Positions 33,293 through 44,617 of a DNA stretch of 64,000 nt are shown here, in pieces. The stretch is from Diplocarpon mali. Its lineage: Eukaryota > Ascomycota > Leotiomycetes > Helotiales > Drepanopezizaceae. Location: NCBI GenBank assembly GCA_024741835.1, contig JAENRP010000039.1, forward strand, positions 69,774 through 133,773, written 5' to 3'. Under the pieces are notes generated by a model. It was given only the letters and a program-made list of their open reading frames with translations. It had not been told where the DNA came from and ran no database searches. Position numbers and translations under genes: made by a program. How positions within the stretch are numbered: position 1 is the stretch's first letter; every line of letters starts with the position of its first letter.

Positions 33293-36200
33293 CTATTGAA
33301 ATTCAGCAAGCACATCCCCCAAAACGCTCATCCTAGGCTGCTTGAACGGCTTCTGGCCGTAGGTACGCTTTTTAGGCTGTCTCAACACTCCCAGAGGCGG
33401 GCCTCGCATATGAGCAGCAGGCGGCGAATTCTCCTTCCCGGCCCCCTTTCTCTTTCTCTCCGGGTCGGCGGCGACTTCTTTCTGTAAAATGATCTCTTCG
33501 CGTTTGATCGCAGTCCACTGACTGCCAGGCGCCTTCCCACTACCCGGGCCCTGGGTCTGCGTCTGCGTCTTCCCAATCTCGAACAGATGGCTTTCGAGCG
33601 CATCTTTCGGCAAATCGTACATCCACCGTTTCTCGTCCATCAGCCTAACGAACTTGCTAACCATCTCCTCCTCGCCACTCTCATCTGGTCCTTTGCACAT
33701 AAGCGTATCCTTGCTGCCGACAACCAGCAACTTCGTCTTGGCCCGCGTGAAGGCTACGTTGATTCGCCTCCAGTCCTTGAGTAGTTCGCCGATGGACTTG
33801 GCCTCGTTACTACGCACCAGAGACAGGATGATTACTTCTTTGTCGCGACCCTGGAAGCGGTCCGCGGTGTGCATCTCGATTTTGGGGTGCGCGCGCATGC
33901 TGTCTTTGAGCAGGGAAAGCTGGGAACGGTAGTGCGTCATGATGCCGATGTTGCAAGCGGGCACGCCAACGCTGAGGAGAGACTCGACGAGTTGCGTGCA
34001 AACACTTGCTTCGGTGGGGTTGACGATGCGGTTGCCTTTTGCTTCTTCGCGAGAGAGTGGAAGGAGCGGGTCGGTATTGATAAACGAGACCTTGGTGGCG
34101 GGATCCACGAGGTCACGAATCCAGCAGCGGCCTTTGATGGCGCCTGCACAAATGCTTCGAGGTGCTAGCGATAGGGTCGAGGGTGAGTAGTGGTGGTTCT
34201 TGAGGTTTTCCAGAAAAGGGATGTTGATGGTGCTGTCAGCTACCTCTTGACTGCCGCACTTAAGCTGGCCATCATAGATGAGCGTGTTGCTGAGTGACAT
34301 TACGTCTTCGCACATACGATACTGGTGTTCGAGGTTGACGACCGAGCCGGGGTGAGTGTCGGATAGATGCTTGAAGAGGCTAATGTCTAGGCCACCTACG
34401 CGAGCTTCTTCATTTGCGACCAGAGGTGGAAGTTGGTAATGGTCGCCGACCAGGATAAACGTCTTTGCAAGACGAATTGGTCCCAAGCAGACTGGAAGTG
34501 TGATCTGAGAGGCTTCATCTACGATGCAATAGTCAAAGGTGCGCTCGCTGAAGATGGCGTGGTTGATACCTAGGCAAGTAGTAGCAACGATAGGCGGGTC
34601 GTGCCATGCACCTCTGATCTCCTCGAAGGATGATTTGGTCGTTGCTGCCAGCGTTGCGAATTCCTGCACCTCCATAGCAACTTTCGCAATCGTACCAAGG
34701 CGAAGGATGGGAATTTTAGCATCCTTCAACTTCAATAAAATGTTGTCGACTGCGGTATGAGTATATGACGTGAGCAGAACAGTCTTTCCCTGGGAAACCA
34801 GAGTCTTGATGATGTGAGCGATAGTCGTTGTTTTGCCAGTTCCCGGCATTCCAAGTACCAACGCATAGTCTTCGGCACTCATTACCTTTAGAATGGCGTT
34901 CCTCTGATCGCCATTGAGATTCTCGTGGTCATTTACAACAAACGCAGTAGGCTTCGACTGAAACCGTGGTGCGTGAAGATCCACAACCAAACCTCGAAAT
35001 TTTCGGGAGCCGAATGGGCCATCCGCCATGGTCTGAATGAGGTTGTTGCGGACCGTTGCCATACCATTGCTAAACTCATCTTTGTCGAGTCTGTATCGGG
35101 TAGGTTCCTTCGTAATCTTTCCCTCGGCATCTTCGTCTTTGGCACCTTCGGGCGCTACTTCCATGATGCTGGCGAAAACCTGGTTATCAAATTCGTCGAA
35201 TCCAGGTTGCCGGATCCGAGCGTTGTGCAATCGACGATCAACAGCAACAGTCACCCGCCTCTTGCGGACATGAGTAATAAAACCGTTGGCAAGAGCAAAG
35301 TGGCCCTTCTCATCTGATATTACAATAGGCTCACCAATGGCGATCTGAGAATCGAGGAATGAAAAATCACAAGGGGCGTCCGGCTTGACCAGGCTATATC
35401 TGTACCGATTGATCTTCTGGTTATTTTGCTCCTCGAATGCTGAGCCTGGCTCAATGACCACATCAGAGAAGCACCTGCCGAGTTTCTCTCGTTCTGAGCT
35501 AAGCATAGTCCATAACTCTCTGCGGAATTTGAGCGTCTCCTTCTCTTCCTTGGTGAGGAGATCATCCCATTTATTGAAAAACTCTTGATGCTTGGGACCG
35601 AGATGCTGCACGAGCTCATCAAATTTGGTCTTCATTCCACTGGTCTCCCCGTTTCCATCATCGGCAAGCTTGTGATAGATGAAGCAAGGAACTTTGGCGT
35701 AGCATCGATTGCACATGTTCTCCTTCTTCAGCATTGGCGGGAGTTGAGTATGTTTTTCGCGCACGAAACAAGCGAGTTCATTTCGCTGCATGATCATGTG
35801 TCGTAGCTCGTGTCTGATGGCAGGAATTCTGATCGTTTCCGAGGTCTCCATATAATATAGGATGCCGTACGCAATTTCGACATCATACCTGTCAGAGAGG
35901 AGTAGATTGTACAGAGCTGTCTGTGCGCGATGAGCAGCACTCGGGTTCTTCCCGGTCTTGACCTCAAAGGGCACAGTCAAAGTCCTTTTGTAATTCCCGT
36001 CGTGCATGGTCACCTGAACCGTGGCATCGATGTTGCCCTTCAGCCCATACATAGGAGACCACACATGTTCCTCGACATCCAGTAACTTGCTCACACACAT
36101 AATAGCTGTCTCTCCATTGCCAGCTTGGACTGTTGCTTGAGGCTGTACGCGATCAGCTTAAGATAATCTACATTTGAAGCGGGGTACGCACATTTGGTTG

Positions 36201-38545
36201 CGAAGAGACAAACAATTCAGACCAACACTGCAATTCGAACATCTTACTTTTCAAGTATTCTACAGCATGAGAGACCTCTATCTTGATAATGTAGAGATCC
36301 TCAAGATGTCGCAAGGCTAGTTTCTCAATAAGTTCACCAAGCCACTCGGTGTCCCAGCGGTTCTCCAGCATGGCTGATTGAAATATCTCATGCAGGATTG
36401 TACCGTAGACCAAGGGAGCTGAAGAGTCACTAGTTGCCTTGACTCTGTCCTGGAGTACAGCGCGTCGTGTGCAACCGAAAGAATCTGCCACCACAGTAGA
36501 AGAAATAAGATGGTCAGGATGTAGTATCAACAAGTTGACGTCGTCATCAACAATGCATCTCCCACGAGAGTCAAAAAGACCGATAACATGAACGAAGGCT
36601 TTGGTGGTCACTGGCGTTCCGATCCAGATCCCTCTCAAATGAACCAACTTTGGTATTTTCAAACGCTCAATCTGAAGGATCAAAATCTGGAAAGACCATC
36701 AGCGAATTCCTCTACTTACCAGATCAACACTACCTTTTCTCTCTGCTTTTGCCCTTTAGCATTCTCATATTCGGACTCTATGATGTTGGTCACAAGATAC
36801 CTTTGAATGGCTGCTTTCTGAGTGGTCTAGAAATTCTTAGCGACTTGATGTATTTCTATGATTGTCTGGCACGTACAGGTAAAAGACTATTTCCTGTCTG
36901 CTGAAACGCCTGGGTTGCAGTGGACTCCGCTTCTTCAAAATCGCCGTCTTCTAAACCGTCATTTCCAAATTCATCGTCTGATTCTGCTTTAGATGGAACT
37001 CGTCTTATTTGCTTCGCTTGCCCGACACTCAGTCTCGCCACCATTGATGCTCTGTTTGCAACCGATATTGGTGCATCGTACTGAGACGCAATTTCCGTAA
37101 ACATATCATCGTCCGAATCACCAAATTCATCCTTCTCAGCTTTCATTGGGCTGCCCTTGAAGTCGCTTGTTTTGGGGGGTTTAGGAGGATTCGCTTTCAG
37201 TCCTGTCGGCGTCGCCATGGCTTTAGTTATTGAACACCATTGTGGGGGTGGACTCTGGCGAATTAAACTCGTAGTATTACTGACTGTACGACGCTGTGGC
37301 GGTGGATCAGGAGGAATTATTGATCCCAAGTCCTGTGCGTCGACTATCTCGAGAAGACCAGCATCGAGCTCGTCATCGTCAAACTCACCATAGTCGGTAT
37401 CCTCATTTTCTGGCAAAGGAGGAAGCACATTCTCTTTACTATCCTCTAAATTAGATGCTTGGTCGCAAAATACTGAAGTATTCTCATTTTGCTTGAGGCG
37501 ACTTCGTTGAGTTGGAGACTCTTTTTTGTCACCGGAGGGCGGTCGACGGTGAGAGACATGGTACGAGTCCAAACGTTTATGCACAGTATTTACCCCTGGA
37601 GCCTGCGACAGACCCTCTGTGACACTTTCAATCAGTACTGCGAGTTTCGAAGGGCCAATAGCTGCGGGCTCGGTAAACATATCATCGTTCTCCGAGCCTC
37701 CAGTCCGTCTCCGTTTAGGAAATTGATTCCCACAGCTGTTGGCCCTCCTGAATCCCCTTCCTGAGCGCGGAGTGATTGCATCCTTGGTGGGTTGTGGTGA
37801 TAAGGTATGCATGAGTTGTGCCAAGGCTGGAACAGATGGCCCCTGAGGAGTCGGAGCGTTTGATCCGTTGTGAGAGTAGCGACCCCATAGCTCGGATCCA
37901 GGATCGACTTGGGGATGAGAACTCAAGGCCTGAGCAGGCGAAGATCCGGTCGGTGAAGAGCTTCGTGCCCGTTTTCTGGCCCTACGAACACCACCAAACC
38001 CGGATCCAGGGACTTCGTCCTTTTTGTCCCATTCTATCCGCTCATCCGGCGAAACACTCTGAGCCGGCCGTCTTACATCACCCATTCCAAGCAAGTCTGG
38101 CAACGCCAATCTGGCAGCTGGCGTTGATGGTGCGAACTTCCTCGCCGCGATTGCTGGCTGGTCTTGAGACACTTTGGGTAATTTGTCCTTCTGTTCCTCC
38201 GCATTTTTTGTCCTGCTCTTTGACTCATTATTCTCCTTTTCATTGTATGAAGGCAGACTTGTAACAGACTTCGACGCATTTTTCGTGGTGGATTGTGCCC
38301 CAAAATTAAAAACGCTGAGTTTATTTTTCGTAGCTGTAGAGACTGGGACTGGCTGTTTCTCTTGCAAGGGCTTCGAATCCAAATTCGTCTTAGGTGCGCC
38401 TCCGACGCTTTTGACACGATTCCATTGTTGCGGTTGTTGCTGCTGACAAACGGTTAGCCATCAAGTCCTAAAGTTATGGAGTGAGCAGAGATACCCTTGC
38501 CTGTGCTGAGTGATTCTGGTCAGAAAAGGACTTCTGGATAGGCAT
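33293..38545 (-). CDS. DNA2: DNA2 replication helicase/nuclease
   Basis: Five exons (38545-38495, 38442-36877, 36817-36734, 36686-36192, 36142-33293) give 1681 residues, a usual length for fungal Dna2. The enzyme trims long flaps during Okazaki-fragment maturation and resects DNA ends. The first ~500 residues are disordered. The RecB-like nuclease has the first Fe-S cysteine in CTRRAVLQDR (about 638), catalytic residues in GNIDATV (about 767) and FEVKTGK (about 790), and the remaining cysteines in CNRCYAKVPC (about 876-885). The superfamily-1 helicase follows: Walker A GMPGTGKTT (about 1162), DEASQ box, and motifs near QYRM, TADRFQGRD and VAFTRAK. Introns are 47-59 bp. The third intron (36733-36687) could alternatively use GTAAGT at 36719, but only the GTAGTG donor keeps the frame. 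The promoter carries G1/S-type sites. Confidence 0.95.
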
Positions 38546-38658
38546 TCTTCTCTTTCTCTACACAGCCCGGTATGACATAGGGTTCCAAAATTTAAATAAA
38601 ATAAAAAAAAAATGTCGCAGCGAAGGTGAAGTGAGCGAGGATGGCACGACACCGTACT

Positions 38659-38697
38659 CACGAAAAATGACACGCTCTTTCCGTCGACGCGACGCGT
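38659..38697 (-). promoter_or_regulatory. MCB and SCB-like sites upstream of DNA2
   Basis: ACGCGT at 38692-38697, an overlapping second ACGCG at 38687-38691 and CACGAAA at 38659-38665 lie 115-150 bases upstream of the DNA2 ATG. In yeasts, ACGCGT is bound by MBF and CACGAAA by SBF, which switch on replication genes at G1/S. Binding in this fungus is inferred. Confidence 0.55.
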
Positions 38698-39983
38698 CGC
38701 ACTTATGACAGCCACATGATTAGGGTATCCTAGCACGTGAAGGCTGGTTTTTTTAATGCAATAATTCTCTAAACTGGGAATCTATAGCGGCGCCTTACGA
38801 AACAGTATTAAAACTATTGCATATAAAGCCAAGCCTACAAGGGGAAGAATTTTATCTGGGAATGAATGTAAATCTGTCGTAGACGCGATTTGAGGCATAA
38901 CTATTGGAGTTAAACTGTATGAAAAACGCCTGCTGACGCCCATTTAGTTTTTTTCGCTCAATTATATGTCTGCGTATGATGAAATATAACTATACTTGTC
39001 GAATGCGTCGCCCTAGTGATTTAATAGTTTCATTTTCAATTGCATATACGAATTGTGAGGTAATAAGAGGTTCCGGTTATTGTCTAAGGAATTTACTTCG
39101 TAGCAATGAGATGTATCAAGTCTGTTATCCTGGAATAACAGTCAATACAAGCCGAAATAGTGAACGAGTGGGGAATACGCTTTTGGTCTGTACTGTACTA
39201 TCGGTAAGATGTAATTGATAAAAAACGAATCCAATGGCATGGGGCCATGAGGCATTCTCACACCCAAATTCCTTTCTGTCCTCAGGCATGCCTACTACCA
39301 CTTTAAGAAGCGAAACCTTTCGAAACAGGTTTTTGGGTAGTAAAATACTAAAAGTAATTTCAATACTTCATACCTTAGATTTGGTGACTACATGGACTAG
39401 TGTATTAGTATATTATGCATGATGTACAGGAATCTATTGTCATATTGGGTCTGATCATTCATTACTTCTGTTTCATATTGAAAAAAAATCTACTGTCTAT
39501 ACAGCACACGACACTGGATTTCTCCTAGTCATCTCTTCAAACAGCAAAAGCGGCGTGGAAGTATTTGTATGGGATATGTATGTGTGCCTTTTAGCCTCAT
39601 GCCATATAAATCGATTCCAGATAACTACCTCCTCCTGTGTACAGGTACTTACCTCTCTCGATATCCTCCTTGATAATTGGTCTCCGTATTTCCTCGCACC
39701 CAACTTCGAAGCTTGTTTTTGAGTCTGTTTCGTCTTCAGCCTGAGTAAAGTCAGAGTTCGGATATTCCAGATTTCTGACTACTGTACTTCTTGACCCTTT
39801 TACATTAAAGTAACCTCGACTCTAGCCCTTGATACGTTAAATATTACCTCTAGCATCCCAACCTTGCGTTGGAGATTTTTTTATTTCTATATATATACAT
39901 TGAAAACTTCCCTACCCCCCCATAATACGCTATACCAACTATAAATTGGAATAAGTGCGCTGTTTACCCAAGACACCTACTTA
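38698..39983. other. AT-rich gene-free stretch
   Basis: About 1.2 kb of AT-rich DNA between the DNA2 promoter and the second MITE contains only short frames without family signal. It may be decayed repeat sequence, but I can name no element in it. Confidence 0.45.
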
Positions 39984-40259
39984 CTTCGTACAGGGTGTAA
40001 TAATCTGAGGTTCCCTGTCTGTGCACACTAGATTCTTAGCAATGCTGCTTTTATTGAATTCCTTAGTATTTTATATAGCCAACTTTTGCGTCAATCACTG
40101 CTCTACATCTATTTGACATTTCCCTAATCAAATCTCTAATTATCTCAACTGTTATTGATTCCTAAGCTTCAAATACCCCCTGTCGAAACCCCTGCACAAA
40201 AGAAAGTTCTAGTATAGCGCACAGACAGAAAACCTCAAATTATTTCCCCATGGACTATG
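39984..40259 (-). mobile_element. 276-bp MITE, copy 2, inverted relative to copy 1
   Basis: The reverse complement matches 25027-25302 over its full 276 bases with two substitutions and no gaps. TA dinucleotides flank it at 39982-39983 and 40260-40261, and the surrounding DNA is unrelated to that of copy 1. The element ends 250 bases before the ATG of the oxodicarboxylate carrier gene, so it lies in that gene's promoter or leader. It has no coding capacity, so movement would need a transposase encoded elsewhere. Confidence 0.88.
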
Positions 40260-40509
40260 TACTAGGGAAAACTGGTCACCGTAAAACCCACCTTCGAATC
40301 CTGCCCGCCCAAGAAAGTTGCCCGTATACTCCCGAACGCAGACAGACCTCTAACAGCATTCGACTTATCACCGTAGTTCCTGCGCCATCTCAGCAACGCT
40401 CGACCTTCAATACATCTTTTCTCGGTAATTGAAAATTCTATAGTGCTCAGACGTTTCTGATCATCTTATTTATCGCTACACTTGAGTTTGACTCAGGAAA
40501 GCCGCCGCT

Positions 40510-41691
40510 ATGTCTCAAGACAAACCTTTACCATTCATTTACCAATTCACTGCGGGTAAGCTGCTTGATCTCCTGCGCAACTACCATTGGAAGCTTACAA
40601 AGTATGCAGGTGCAGTCGCTGGTGTCTCCGAGGTTAGTAGGTTCTCTCAACTAGAAGTGCGCCGAGTGAATTGGGGCTAAGCCGCGCCTGTTGATAGATT
40701 CTGGTGATGTAAAGGAATCCGTCCTATCTTTGCTTTCGAGAATACTTGGACGGGTTGCTAACCTGGTAGCTAGGTATCCTCTGGATGTTGTCAAGACCAG
40801 AATGTAAGCCCGGTAATATCGAGAACCATGCGGACAACGACGGTTGACTAGCGACAGACAACTGCAATCGGGAACGGCAACCGGAGAAAATGCATACACC
40901 GGCATGGTCGACTGTTTCCGGAAGATTGTCAGAAATGAAGGGCATGGTTTCTTTCTTGAGTGGGGACCAGGATCTGATTTAGTTGTAGATTCTCACGGCT
41001 GTACCGCGGAATTGAAGCTCCTATCCTGATGGAGGCTCCCAAGCGTGCGACCAAATTCGCCGCCAACGACGCCTGGGGAAAGTTCTACCGTGATGCATTT
41101 GGTATTGCCAAGATGAACCAATCTCTCTCGGTCCTCACCGGAGCTACTGCAGGAGCAACTGAGTCGCTAGTCGTTGTCCCCTTCGAGCTTGTCAAGATTC
41201 GTCTCCAGGATCGCACCTCAAAATACACAGGAATGATGGATGTTGTGGTCAAGACGATCAAGACAGAGGGTCCGCTTGCTTTGTACAACGGACTAGAGAG
41301 TACCATGTGGAGGCACGTCTTGTGGAACGCTGGTTACTTTGGCTGTATCTTTCAAGTTCGAGAGTTACTTCCCAAAACAGAGAACAAAACCACGCAAATG
41401 GGCTTCGACTTGCTTTCAGGCGCTACTGGAGGTACAGTTGGAACGATCGTTAATACCCCCATGGATGTGGTCAAGTCGCGTATACAAAACAGCCCAAGAA
41501 TTCCTGGGTCAGTTCCCAAGTACAACTGGGCTTGGCCAGCAGTGGGAACGGTCTTCAAAGAGGAAGGGTTTGGTGCGCTGTACAAGGGTTTCTTGCCCAA
41601 GGTCCTGAGATTGGGTCCTGGTGGAGGTATCTTGCTCGTAGTTTTCACCGGAGTCATGGACTTCTTTAAGAAAATGAAGGCTGAGGCATGA
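40510..41691 (+). CDS. ODC1: Mitochondrial 2-oxodicarboxylate carrier
   Basis: Six exons (40510-40555, 40610-40632, 40698-40708, 40774-40803, 40858-40941, 40989-41691) give 298 residues. The carrier exchanges 2-oxoadipate and 2-oxoglutarate across the mitochondrial inner membrane, serving lysine and glutamate metabolism. The three carrier signatures are present: YPLDVVKTR, VPFELVKIR and TPMDVVKSR, one per repeat. ILMEAPKRATKF and NGLESTMWRHVLWNAGYFG are specific to the Odc group. Exon 3 is only 11 nt (encoding ILV and part of Met). The fifth intron begins with GC rather than GT (GCATGG to GTAG, 47 bp); this join is the only one restoring NEGFSRLYRG. For exon 5 an acceptor at 40851 is possible, but 40857 gives the family string QLQ. 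Confidence 0.92.
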
Positions 41692-43134
41692 TATTCTCTG
41701 TTTTCTCGAAGCGACCCTGGTTTCCTGTCAAGACAATTCTCTGTGTATTTTAGAAAAAGGATAGAACTGAGAGTCAAGACAGGTTTAAGGTTGGATTCGC
41801 GTGTTCCTATTCCGTATCAAAAAAAAACCTGCAACTTTCCTCAGGCATTGTATGCAATTAATATAGAACTCCTACATTCTAACCTACCTAATTTACTGTA
41901 AATTTTCTGCCTTCCATTGGAATAATGGTTTTAATCATGTTGATTCTGGGGACGTCTTGCGAGCTGAGACTGAGATGGCTTGGTACACGTGGCTAACGGG
42001 AGAGTATCTCACATATATTTCTGCATGGTATTTCTCTTGCCTGGTATGACTGATCTCTCGGTTTCTATAAGACGGCAGATGCGTTGTTTTGGATGATTTT
42101 CCTCGGTTACACAAGAGACACTATGAAGTTGGACCTTACTTGGTGTTTATGACCTGATCTGAGATCTGTGTTTCACCTACGTGTAAGAAAGTCAGAGTTA
42201 AAGTTACCAATTCAGGGCCATGATAACATATGGCGATACAGAGGATCTATAACCCTGGCCCGGGTCAGGGTTGCACCGTTGTTTAAAAAAGGGGTATTTA
42301 TCCGAGCTGGCTACCAAACACAAGTCTTGCATCATGCTCCCCCCTCCCCTCTGCGTACACAAGATAACCTCTTTGGTTCTACTGCTGTTCTGCTTCAATT
42401 TATATGCGCTCCATGTTCAGATCTCTTAAGAGCTTTAAGCCTGTTAGGCATTGTCCTTACATAGGTACCCATCCTTGATGACTAAATTCCTTGTTGCCAT
42501 AAAGGTTGGGACACCGCTAAGCTACACTTACAATGGCAATATACCATTCACTCAGGCGAAGGACATGGCTCGACACCTGAGTCAAATAACCATCAATATC
42601 AAGTGGCGAGGGCTTTCATAACAAATAATTTCATTACCCATTGAGCCTAAAATCAGACCTCACTCATGTGTCATGGTATGAATGGATTGCCCGGACAGAT
42701 TTGAGCCACGTGAGCGGAAAATTTTGTAGAGAATCAGTACTGTGAATCAGTTCGGATTTCCTAAGCTCATAATCAAATAGAAGCGGATTTCAAATATTGA
42801 GGTTCTTGGGTTTCAATATACATGCACCACTTCAGCCCCCGCTAGTTTACTTTGCTGCATCAACAACATCCGCCGCGCTCCCTTCTTCCTTCCCAACCAC
42901 ACTTCACACCCACAAGCACGAAATCAACTTCCAAACTCCATATCTGCAATTGCGAGGTCTTACGTGACGATACCCTTCATATTTCAATACCTTTTCTAGT
43001 CTGTTCCATCCCAAACCGTAAGTGTATTCCACGTCCCTAGTTGCAATGCGCCGGCTCGAGGACGCGTTTGAGATGCGCCAATCCAGCGCAAAACTCCACC
43101 ATGGACGTCAAGGCTGATTACTTTATAGGAAGCA
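41692..43134. other. Intergenic, no gene seen
   Basis: About 1.4 kb holds the 3' flank of the carrier gene and the promoter of the small Lys-rich gene. A hairpin-prone palindrome with AACCCTG and CAGGGTT arms lies near 42249-42270. A CT-rich leader is visible near 42870-42930. A GTAAGT at about 43019 may be the donor of a 5'-leader intron. Confidence 0.45.
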
Positions 43135-43865
43135 ATGGCGCGTGAGGGAACTCGTCAGGCGACTGGTCAGTATTTATTGAATACCTGTGCCACTGTCCCC
43201 GGAAGCTCCATATAGCTCAGCGCATAACCTTCTCGAGCACTGCTGAACTATACATCTAGGCAACGCAAAGCCGAGAATCTTCCCAGCCGTCACAGAGGGT
43301 GCCACAGTTACGTTCAAGAAGCGCGTGACTGCGAACGCTGGTACCAAGACAGGGCCAAAGAAAGCTATCACCACTAAGGCTGCTAAACCTGTCGGCGTTA
43401 CCAAGAAGCCTGCTCCAGCCAAAAAGATCTCTGTTGCGGACAAGGTAAGACACTTATATCTGAGCCTTTGGATACATTACTAATGTGCTTTACAGGTCAA
43501 GGGGGTTGTTAAGAAGGCCGAGGGAATAGTCGCAAACAACCCAGCTAAGAAGGTTGGTTCCCACAACCCTCTTGTTATTATTTTCCTCGAACGCGTCGAG
43601 CACCCCTGTCTCAGCAGCAACTACCCGGAGCGCGTCGTGAATGCTATGCAAATTCTGTCAAGTGGCAATATTTACTTTCCATATTTTGGGTTTCTTCAAT
43701 TCTACTTTCTGTCCACTGTCTTACATCATTTCACGTTCCTATATGCCAAATTGAGTCTATTCGGCTCATGATCCTAACATCACCTATGCATAGGCTGCAG
43801 GCACCAAGAAGATCAAGGGAACTGACGGTTCCAAGACCACCAAAGCCAAGACAGTCAAGAGGTAG
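43135..43865 (+). CDS. Small Lys-rich basic protein (114 aa) in four exons
   Basis: This gene is too fragmented to show as one open frame. Exons 43135-43165, 43260-43444, 43496-43552 and 43794-43865 join in frame to 114 residues. The start is MAREGTRQATGNAKPRIFP and the end KTTKAKTVKR. Splice signals are good: GTCAGT donor with a CTGAAC branch, GTAAGA donor with ACAG acceptor, and a CTAAC branch before the last exon. The product is very rich in Lys, Ala, Thr and Val with KKA/KKP repeats, resembling a histone H1 tail or another chromatin-associated small protein. No globular domain is evident. An alternative ATG at 43101 with a good context runs into a stop after 14 codons. Function is unknown; nuclear or nucleic-acid binding is inferred from charge only. 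Confidence 0.65.
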
Positions 43866-44617
43866 ACGACTCATGAAAACGACTGCTAGGTCTGCACAGA
43901 TACAGGCAAAGGCCCCTCACTAGTATTTCAGCCTATGCGCCTCACTTGAATGACCCCAAATACTTATAATTCCCATTGCCCATTTCACATTACCCATGCT
44001 CGCTGAGGTAAGACCGGCGTTTGAGGAGTTCAGCTATGAGGCGGTCGTTGGAGGGATTTAATGGCATGCACACTAAGGATACATACTGCTTCGCGGCCCG
44101 GGAGTCAAGGGAAAGATATGGCTCCACATTTTCTACGTTGCTTTCTGCTCGGTTTTTTTTTGGGGGGGGGGGGGTNGAGAGGAGAGGCCAGCGCCAGCGT
44201 CCATTACCGTGCTGCTGGTTCAAGAATCGCTTTCCCGGTCTAATGCCTGGTTGGGTCCCTTATGAACAGTCTGATCCAAGAGAAAAATTTCCCTTTCTGA
44301 TGACTACCCTGGCTTAAATACCTAGTTCGCCTCGAGCTTACCTTTCTTTTTACCTCTCAGAAGTAATTCTCGGGGCTCTATTCTAGACAGTAAGCCAGGC
44401 TCTTTTATCACTACGCAGCCTCCACTCGCTGGTCTCACAATCATCAGTTTCCATAGATTCATCAGGCAGAGAATTCTCCGATTATTGATTTGGATACATT
44501 AGACGCCACTTAGAACGTTTCATGCAACAGTGTTTAATGCGTCAGAAAGTCCCAGGCATTTTGAGGGTACAGGTTCACAAGCATAATTGACAACTTTCAT
44601 TCCATCCGCTAGATCCT
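43866..44617. other. Intergenic with a G-homopolymer and one ambiguous base
   Basis: A T-run followed by about 13 G and an unresolved base n at 44176 marks a sequencing-difficult spot. No gene is seen, and the neighbouring genes are convergent here. Confidence 0.6.

Noticed and set aside
36714..36733. GTAAGT at 36719 as the third donor of DNA2
   Set aside because: It breaks the frame with both nearby acceptors and would make a 33-nt intron; GTAGTG at 36733 gives a 47-nt intron and the family string EKILILQ.
42249..42270. Telomere-like AACCCT/AGGGTT palindrome as an interstitial telomere
   Set aside because: There is only one unit on each arm and no TTAGGG array, so chance or a small hairpin is more likely.
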